A DNA stretch of 64,000 bases from Polyodon spathula (Eukaryota > Chordata > Actinopteri > Acipenseriformes > Polyodontidae), in the NCBI RefSeq assembly GCF_017654505.1, contig NC_054537.1, forward strand, positions 67,627,145-67,691,144, in the 5' to 3' direction. Positions 57,421-64,000 of this stretch are shown in pieces; the first letter of the stretch is position 1, and each line of letters starts with the position of its first letter. The notes beneath the pieces are model-generated. The model saw only the letters and a list, made by a program, of their open reading frames with translations. It ran no database searches and had not been told where the DNA came from. The translations under genes were made by a program, and so were the position numbers.

Positions 57421-58125
57421 AGGTCCTCCTCCCTTCAAGGGATCACAGTTACATCCATGAGCGACCCTCTCTAGGTCTCGGCCCTCAAGCAAGAAGTAGC
57501 TGCATTGTTTCTCAAACAAGCCATCCATCTCGTAGAACCCACCTACCAAAAAGAGGGTTTCTACTCAAGGTACTTTCTGGTGCCGAAGAAGGGTGGCGGC
57601 CTTCGCCCCATCCTGGAACTGAGACACCTCATTGGGTTCATGAAGGAGAGGAGGTTCGAGATGGTCACACACCATCACATTCTGCAATCTGTCCGGCCGG
57701 GCAACTAGTTTACCACCATGGACCTAAAGGACACGTATTTTTACACCCCTATTCCTCCCACGCACAGGAAGTATTTCCGCTTCACCTTTCAGGAAAGTGT
57801 TTCAGCCTCTCCTTAGCACCCCTGCACATTATCAAAGTGCATGGCTGCCATCCTGGACCCCTTGCGGCTGAAAGAGATCAGGGAGTTGAACTACCTGGAT
57901 GACTGATTGATCTGTTCCCAGTCTCAGGAAGGAGCAGTGGCCCACACAACGATTGTGATGGAGCATCTGTCGGGTCAGCCTTAACAATGCCAAGAGTCAA
58001 TTAGTACCGGTGCAAAATACGGTTAACTTGGGACTCCGACTGGACTCCCTTGCAATGCGAGCCTACCTGTCAGTCGACAGAGTGACCGTTGTACAGAATT
58101 GTCTATCCCTGTTTCAACAGGAATT
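57421..58125 (+). pseudogene. DIRS-type retrotransposon reverse transcriptase relic
   Basis: Plus-strand frames read EGFYSRYFLVPKKGGGLRPI, LELRHLIGFMKERRFEMVT and ILQSVRPGN, with TAG where tryptophan is expected. They continue FTTMDLKDTYFYTPIPPTHR (motif A aspartate), KYFRFTFQES and, in another frame, ELNYLDD followed by a TGA and LICSQSQEGAVAHTT (motif C, catalytic DD). This order and wording are those of vertebrate DIRS1-like RTs. No tyrosine recombinase or terminal repeats are seen. Confidence 0.8.
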
Positions 58126-58352
58126 GACCCCAGGCACTTTTATCCATGCATATGTATATTCCAGGACATTCAAGTTTAATGACAATTAACTTGTTTTGTC
58201 AAAATGGAAATATATTAGCGAACACATGTATTTTGACATCTGTATCATCTATATTAAACAATTTATTGATATTTTTAAATGCAATAGTCGCATACATCGC
58301 ACAAAAAAAAAAAAAAAAAAAAGACCCCAGGGTGTTTTATCCATGCTTACGT
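58126..58352 (+). mobile_element. Poly(A)-tailed retro-insert with long target duplication
   Basis: A stretch of about 31 bp beginning GACCCCAGG and including TTTTATCCATGC occurs at 58126-58155 and again at 58323-58352, with about five differences. Between the two lies about 150 bp of unrelated sequence ending in about 20 A residues right before the second copy. That is the structure left by LINE-driven retroposition. The source RNA was not recognised. It landed in the DIRS relic. Confidence 0.65.
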
Positions 58353-58416
58353 ACAGTTGTTTATAAAAGTATTCATCCCCTACTAATAATGTCACATTTT
58401 GTTGAATTACAAATAA

Positions 58417-58724
58417 CACTATGTAACACAATTTTTGTTCCTGGGTAGTAAGTGTTATTTTCTAATTGCTTATGCCTCAAAAGTATAGAAAATGGCTATT
58501 ATTCCCCACAAACTTTGCTTTTGTGACCAGGACAGTGATATTTCAAAATATCACTATTTCCAATGGGAAAACCGGCAAATGTGTCTCTTTTCGTTCACAT
58601 AGTCAGAAAAAAAATAACATATGAATCCAAATTAACATGTATTTATACTATAGTAATACAAAAATGACTACAAAAGATTTAGAAGTGAGTAATTTTTCGA
58701 GATTTACAATTATACTGTAAATAC
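58417..58724. mobile_element. CACTA/Chapaev-like element, copy D (truncated, nested)
   Basis: It starts CACTATGTAACACAATTTTT after TAA (58414-58416) and matches the left part of copy A to ...TTATACTGTAA. The minus strand again contains the last transposase codons. Its right terminal repeat is absent: sequence passes directly into the Tc1 transposase. Confidence 0.8.
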
Positions 58725-59075
58725 AATCGTCGTCTTCTTTCCTGTCACTCGTCCATACAGAGACAGGCTTATTGATGATGTGTGAACAGTGACTCCAACC
58801 TCAGACACAGAATTTTCCAGATCTCTCAAGGTCATTGTTGGCTTCAGAGTGACATCCTGAACCAGTTTCCAGCTTGTCCGGCTGCTCAGTTTGGGAGGGC
58901 GTCCTGATCTGAGTAGTGTCTGGGTGATATAATGCATCTTGCACTTCTTAATGATGGACTTCACTGTGCTGAGAGGGATAATCAGCACCTTTGACATTTT
59001 TTTGTACCCTTCTCCTGCTCTGTGCCTCTCTACCACTTTATTCCTGACTTGTTTCAAAAGCTCCTTGGTGTTCAT
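58725..59075 (-). pseudogene. Tc1-like transposase, DNA-binding half only
   Basis: From MNTKELLKQVRNKVVERH at 59075 the frame gives the paired helix-turn-helix domain (GYKKMSKVLIIPLSTVKSII, then SGRPPKLSSRTSWKLVQDV and PTMTLRDLENSV), ending at SLYGRVTGKK. The frame then runs into the nested element. None of the three catalytic acids is present. It is a different Tc1 family from the one at 15699-16688. Confidence 0.88.
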
Positions 59076-59475
59076 AGTTGCTTTGTTAAATCACTATGTG
59101 AGCTGCAGCTTGAAAGTCTTTATATATCTGAGGGAAATTGCCTACAAGTTAAACCAGTCTGAGTGCACAAAGGCTGAAACCATTTCACTAATTTTGTGAC
59201 CTTTCAAACAAATCATTTGCACCTGAGCTGATTTAGGGCTGCAGTAGCAAAGGGATTGAATACTTATGCAACTGAGATTCATCTGTTTTGCGCTGTAAAT
59301 CTTACTTATTTATATTCTTATTTATATGCGTATTTAACTTTATCAATGTGGAGTAGTTTGTGTAGATTCAACATGTAAAGTTTAATTTGAAAGTGTCGTG
59401 GAGTACGCTCAGGTGCAAATAAAATGTGAAAAGTTTGAGGCGGGGTGAATACTTTTGCAAACCACTGTATATATA

Positions 59476-60410
59476 CAGGCTAACTTCTCTATACGAGCCC
59501 CCCAAGGGACCTGGAGAAATGTTTGTTATATCAGGGTGTTCACTATAATAGGGTTTGGCATTTTTCTGTATCAGAATAATGGCAAAACGGCAAATTTGAA
59601 TTGAACATCAATATATACTGTAGAACTTTTATGAAGATTCTTTCACATTGGTCAACATTTAAATGGTATTGTGACAAGCTACCCGTGTCACATGCGTGAA
59701 TAACCGCATCAGAGAGACAAGGGAGTTGGAGTTGAAACGTCAGAACAGGCACGTAGGATTTATTAAACACAAAACAGAAAGTAAACAAACAGGTCATGTG
59801 ACGCTACCAACAATGGTAACGCACAGAGAGGACAAGTACAAGACCGGCAGGGAACAAGTCTTAATTGAGTGCCCGTCTGTAAACAATCATATGATCAAAC
59901 ATAACAACTCCAAAAAGCACACAAAACAATGTGTTTCCACATAAAAATTACACCAACACTAATTCCCACCTGTGGTATGTTTAAAAGAAAATAGTAAAGA
60001 AATGAAAAAGGAAAGAATGTACACTTACATGTTGAATACAGTAATTACACGTCCTTACTCTTGAAAAAACTATCCAGCATAGAATGCTCCTCACGCCCGT
60101 TGCCTGGTTGAAGTTTGATAGGCAACGACTGCATTCGTCATGCATGATTCGTAATACAATAGGTCATCTTTGAATTAGCGTTATCTTTGAATTAGTCAAC
60201 CACGATCTTTGTTTTCACTGAGAGAATAACACACTTGACACTGGAGAAAGTTCAGTGTCAGTCAGTACTGAGATTACTGTATCCTGGTCGATCCTGTACG
60301 TAATTGTTCTAATAGAGCTAATTTGCATTGAGAAGATTGGTTCTTGCTGTTGGGATCGTTAAAAATGGGTGTTCGTTATAAGAAGGGTTTGTTATAGTGA
60401 AGTTAGCCTG
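59476..60410. mobile_element. pogo/Tigger-like DNA element, non-coding
   Basis: The ends CAGGCTAACTTCTCTATA and (inward from the right) CAGGCTAACTTCACTATA are inverted, and TA flanks both sides (59474-59475, 60411-60412). The TA duplication places it in the Tc1/mariner superfamily; a pogo/Tigger-type relation is a guess from the termini. It is 935 bp, without transposase, and an LTR-like piece lies inside. It begins only seven bases after the Tc1 element's TA. Confidence 0.7.
59670..59985 (-). repeat. LTR-like insert inside the Tigger-like element
   Basis: Read on the minus strand, the segment contains TTTAATAAATCC (poly(A) signal) and ends ACGGGTAGCTTGTCACA, as an LTR R-U5 would. The upstream boundary is uncertain and no coding sequence is present. 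Confidence 0.35.
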
Positions 60411-60496
60411 TATATATTATAGGATTTCTGAGTTTTAATGTCAGTTAACTTGTTTTTTCAACAGGCACAATAAAAACAGACCAAATAAAAAAAAAA

Positions 60497-60741
60497 CAAG
60501 CCAAGTTAGTAGAAACAATTGGGGCAACCTTAACCCCCACTGCTTTTACAGTTGTGCCTCTTTGCTTGCTGCTGGCCAAGGTTGCTTCAATTGCTTCTTC
60601 TAACTTAGCTTGTGTTTTTGATACAAGTTAGAAGAAACAATTAGGGCAACCTTGGCCCCCATCGGTTTTACAGTTGTGCCTATTTGCTTTGTGCTGGGAA
60701 GGTTGCCCTAATGGTTTCTTGAAACTTGACTTGTGTTTATG
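60497..60741. repeat. Tandem duplication of an imperfect hairpin, 2 x about 122 bp
   Basis: Each unit starts CAAGTTAG(T/A)AGAAACAATT then GGGCAACCTT and ends with the inverse (AAGGTTGC..CAATTG/CTAATGG then TTCTT and AACTT). The two units share TTTTACAGTTGTGCCT in the loop. So the sequence is at once a direct repeat and two fold-backs. Confidence 0.8.
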
Positions 60742-60998
60742 CTATCTCCACTTTAAATGGCTGGGCACTTGTGATAACTTGATCTTTTTTTCACATTTCC
60801 AATGTGTTTTTGTTTCAGGTAATATAAACTTTTATTTAGAAACAACCGGACTTGTACTTTATTTATTAAAATTAGATAAGAATGCCACATCCTGAGTAAA
60901 AAACAGGGACATATTTTTTTTCTAAATGTCATCTGACCAAAACACAAAAGGCCAGGTTACAAAAATTACATCAGCTTTTAACATCAAAAAAACACTGC

Positions 60999-61165
<167 letters not shown>

Positions 61166-61320
61166 GACGTTGTTGCAACTTTTATTAAACATATGACGGC
61201 AACAGTATTGAGAAATATTGTGTGTGGAGGTACATTTTTCTAAGTCAGTGTTCGGGCAGTCGCGAAGGGCCCACCAACTTTTGTTTTATTTTTTAATTTA
61301 TTTTAAATAGCTAATTCAGA

Positions 61321-61326
<6 letters not shown>

Positions 61327-61355
<29 letters not shown>
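61327..61355. repeat. Poly(A) run
   Basis: About 29 consecutive A residues. It could be a retroposon tail, but no source element is recognised upstream. Confidence 0.9.
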
Positions 61356-61357
<2 letters not shown>

Positions 61358-61710
61358 TTTACTCTCACTGGACAAAGCGTAAAAGGTGCATTTGAGTTTC
61401 TTCATTGTGAGTCTTTACTTTTTCTGTCAGGGCCATACAACTGAATAGACCTACCCTGCTCAGATATGCCTGCTGCACAGTTTGAACACAATGGTATTAC
61501 ATTTAATTTGTGTTTTTAATTTAGCCGTAGCATTAAGCTTTTGTCTACTTCTGAAATGAAACTCACCACCACTTGTATATGCCAATGCAATAAAAGGATG
61601 CCCAGCTTGTAGACAGGAATCAAACATATAAAAACAATAAAAAAGAAAATAAATACATTTTTTTTTTCATGGAAAAAAACCATTTGTTCCTTGATATCGT
61701 AAAAGAATAC

Positions 61711-61714
<4 letters not shown>

Positions 61715-61752
<38 letters not shown>
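61715..61752. repeat. (TA)n microsatellite
   Basis: About 18 TA units. Confidence 0.95.
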
Positions 61753-61754
<2 letters not shown>

Positions 61755-61930
61755 TATACAGATGTCGATTCTTTTGACTAAGGTCGCTTATCATGCAATG
61801 TTAGAAAAAATGTGTTTCAAGTTAATAACATTGCAAAACAAACTGTAAACCTAAAAAGTTACAGATTTTTTTGAAAAGCATGCTTTTCAACAAAAAATGT
61901 AACTAATTTCAGGTAATCTAGACAACCACA

Positions 61931-61932
<2 letters not shown>

Positions 61933-61983
<51 letters not shown>
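61933..61983. repeat. (TTA)n microsatellite
   Basis: About 17 TTA units. Confidence 0.95.
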
Positions 61984-61984
<1 letters not shown>

Positions 61985-62279
61985 AGTTATTTTAGCTGAG
62001 GACGTAAGCACAATTCCACATATATTGCATTATATATTTTATAAGTACCCTTTGTAATGTGAATGACAGAATGAAAAAGCCTTGTTTTGCTTCCTAAATT
62101 CTGTGGGTTAAGCGACATGCTTATGTTTGTCATGCTCCTTGGCGCTTGTGTTTCACCTTACTCTCTGTCTCCAATCAAACAGAGGTGGGTGAAGTTCTTT
62201 TCATGTTTTCAAAGGCGGCTGGTCAGCTGTTTTACAGAAACAATAACTCTTTTTAGTGAGAACAAATGTTGACATTTGA

Positions 62280-62530
62280 AGGGAGCAGAGAAAGGCAGAG
62301 TCGATAAGCAGCCCAAAGTGGAAACCGCCTCTGGTACAATTTGACAACAGCACAGTTCCCTGGGGATCCTACCTGAGATTAAAGCTTGAATTTCAATAAA
62401 TCAGCTCTAATGAAACCTCTCAGACTGGAGATGGACTTGTTTGTCTTTCCAGCATTAAACAGCCAGCGATAAAGGTGTGTGGGCTTAGAAGAAAAGTTTT
62501 AGTGGGATAAAAAGCCCCAGGTACGAGTTA
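62280..62530. promoter_or_regulatory. Candidate conserved non-coding element
   Basis: A repeat-free block with mixed composition includes AACCGCCTCTGG, CATTAAACAGCCAGCGATAA and several AAT-type homeodomain cores. The appearance fits a vertebrate enhancer. No conservation test is possible here. Confidence 0.28.
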
Positions 62531-62926
62531 ACATTCGTCTTGAATACCGTTTAAATAAAGGTCTACACTTCCTAAATAAGTGCACTTTTTTTAACTTCTT
62601 ACGGGATGACTACATTAATAATATTGTTGTTCAAGTAAAATATTCAGATCATTTAGTTTTCCCCTTCCCCATTGTTAGTCATTAACAAAATATCCTTCGC
62701 TGGTTTCTGATGTTGTAGGCTATGTGCATTTTTATTATTGACTTTCCATGCAATTTGAAAGACATAGATTAAGAAGATACATTTATGTGATCACGTAAAA
62801 TACAAAAAGACTAAACATTATTATTATTATTATTATTATATTAATAATAATATCATAGTATCATCATCATTTTAAAATTAATTAGAAAATCTTCTCGCTT
62901 AAATCATGTAATAAAACAAAAATGAT

Positions 62927-62930
<4 letters not shown>

Positions 62931-62991
<61 letters not shown>
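62931..62991. repeat. (AAT)n microsatellite
   Basis: About 20 AAT units. A shorter (ATT)n tract lies at 62818-62840. Confidence 0.95.
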
Positions 62992-63509
62992 TACCATTTG
63001 ATTCTAGACTATGAAAATTATTGTACACTGTGAAATTGCCTGCCAAGGTGAATATACATATGTTGTTAGCTTATGTACTTTATAAGAACATTCTGTCTGT
63101 ATAACATTAAAAACCTATACTTGCTGTAAATTGTATTATGCAAAACTATGGCTTTTAAACATGAGAAAACAGTTTTTATGTGTTGTCTCTGTGTATTATA
63201 TTAATATTTACATAAATTTAATAACACGCAAAAATATGTACTTTTTTTCAGATTATATAAGCTGCGGTACGTGACAAAGCAGTCGGTATAGATACATTGG
63301 TGTGGATCACTGTTTTAGATACTAAACTAATTTTAAAACAACAGCAACAAAACAACGTGTCTAAGGACGGGGTATTGAGATCATTTGCAAAAGCCTTGAC
63401 TAATGAAAACTGTGAAAAGGCCTCCAATTTTTACTGAAGTAAAAAAAAAAAAAAAACCCACGAGAGACAGAGACCTTTTTTTTTTTTCATTTTTTCCATT
63501 TCAACTGGT
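62992..63509. other. Non-coding stretch, nothing recognised
   Basis: AT-rich sequence with short A and T homopolymers (63441-63456, 63477-63488). Confidence 0.5.
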
Positions 63510-63790
63510 CCAAAAAATTCCCACCCTCAGACATCAGCTCATTGGAGCTGGCAGATGTTTAGACAAGATTTTATAAATTGTTCAATTTTGGCTCATAATG
63601 AACCCCAACTGACCGTTAAAGTAAGCTAAAAGCATCCAGGACCACCCCCGCTGGGATCTAATAATGCTCTCATCCTATAACATTATTAATCACGGCGCAA
63701 AATAGACTAGGCATTGGGAAATAAGTGTATGATTGATTAGTGTACAATAAGGAACGCTTTTATTCGTTCTTTAATAGGAATACCGTACCC
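63510..63790. promoter_or_regulatory. Candidate conserved non-coding element
   Basis: A repeat-free block with CAGCTCATTGGAGCTGGCAG (CCAAT and E-box-like), ACATTATTAATCACGG and TGATTGATTAGTG homeodomain-like cores. Of the candidate regulatory blocks this looks the most enhancer-like to me, on texture alone. Confidence 0.3.
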
Positions 63791-64000
63791 TACCCTACGA
63801 TGACTAATGTGGAAGCCTTTTCACAAATAAGTTTAATAATAAATATTTTTAAATTATGTAATTGCAATTCAAGCTATACAGTGTAACGTTAAATATAATT
63901 TTGGTTTACAATTAGTCATTTAATTCTGCCCCGGATTATGGGCTACACAGAATTAATAGGCCACTCATAGTGTATTTATAGAAAATATATTGCCATAAAT

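Larger units (their letters stand above)
58354..59467 (-). mobile_element. Tc1-like element containing a nested CACTA-like copy
   Basis: The left end CAGTTGTTTATAAAAGTATT and the right end (inward) CAGTGGTTTGCAAAAGTATT are inverted and flanked by TA (58352-58353, 59468-59469). Only the N-terminal half of the transposase remains. The catalytic half is gone, replaced by the foreign element starting at 58417 whose own right end is missing. One deletion running from inside the nested element into the transposase explains both losses. Confidence 0.85.

Overview
This is an AT-rich, gene-poor stretch of a vertebrate nuclear genome, most likely a ray-finned fish and probably a non-teleost such as a sturgeon or paddlefish. 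That inference rests on the repeat content: Tc1-like DD34E elements, L2-type and CR1-type LINEs, Gypsy and DIRS-type elements, PIF/Harbinger, hAT-like and CACTA/Chapaev-like DNA transposons, one tRNA-derived SINE whose head I recall from sturgeon/gar-type genomes, and very many (TA)n and (TTA)n microsatellites. The species call comes from memory of repeat families, not from a search. I see no intact host protein-coding gene, no rRNA or tRNA gene, no CRISPR array and no bacterial operon. The window reads as intergenic DNA or the inside of very large introns. Two short splice-flanked candidate exons (near 1.25 kb and 31.65 kb, phase-compatible) and a few repeat-free blocks resembling conserved non-coding elements are the only hints of host function.

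Layout. 0-5.7 kb: mostly unique DNA with a Tc1-type end between two (TA)n tracts. 5.7-7.3 kb: decayed Gypsy element (minus strand) with LTR, integrase, RNase H and protease remnants. 7.5-9.2 kb: PIF/Harbinger copy 1. 9.8-11.2 kb: CACTA/Chapaev-like element with a broken transposase, followed by its short derivative at 11.8-12.2 kb. 12.9-13.8 kb: large inverted repeat. 14.2-15.3 kb: L2-type LINE with endonuclease but no reverse transcriptase. 15.7-17.1 kb: Tc1-like element with a nearly complete DD34E transposase. 20.1-20.7 kb: solo LTR. 21.5 kb: SINE. 24.3-25.7 kb: second L2-type LINE, with reverse transcriptase but no endonuclease. 25.9-31.5 kb: Gypsy gag fragment, then a decayed Gypsy element on the plus strand. 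35.3-36.8 kb: compact LTR element with a Pro/Glu-rich internal repeat. 38.9-41.9 kb: Harbinger copy 2, split by a LINE of a different lineage. 41.9-43.0 kb: LTR-like sequence. 43.9-44.4 kb: third CACTA-like copy. 48.7-52.4 kb: cluster of fold-back elements, a hAT-like remnant, a HARBI1-like fragment and a CR1-type LINE. 57.4-60.7 kb: nested set (DIRS reverse transcriptase, poly(A) retro-insert, Tc1 element containing a fourth CACTA-like copy, pogo/Tigger-like element, duplicated hairpin). 61-64 kb: microsatellites and two repeat-free candidate regulatory blocks.

Nothing here works together as a pathway. The coherent biology is transposon biology: terminal repeats and target-site duplications can be read directly for several families, non-autonomous derivatives can be tied to their coding relatives, and the nesting gives relative ages. 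The most interesting unit is the four-copy family with CACTA-like ends and TAA flanks, whose shortest copies still carry the last codons of the transposase gene.
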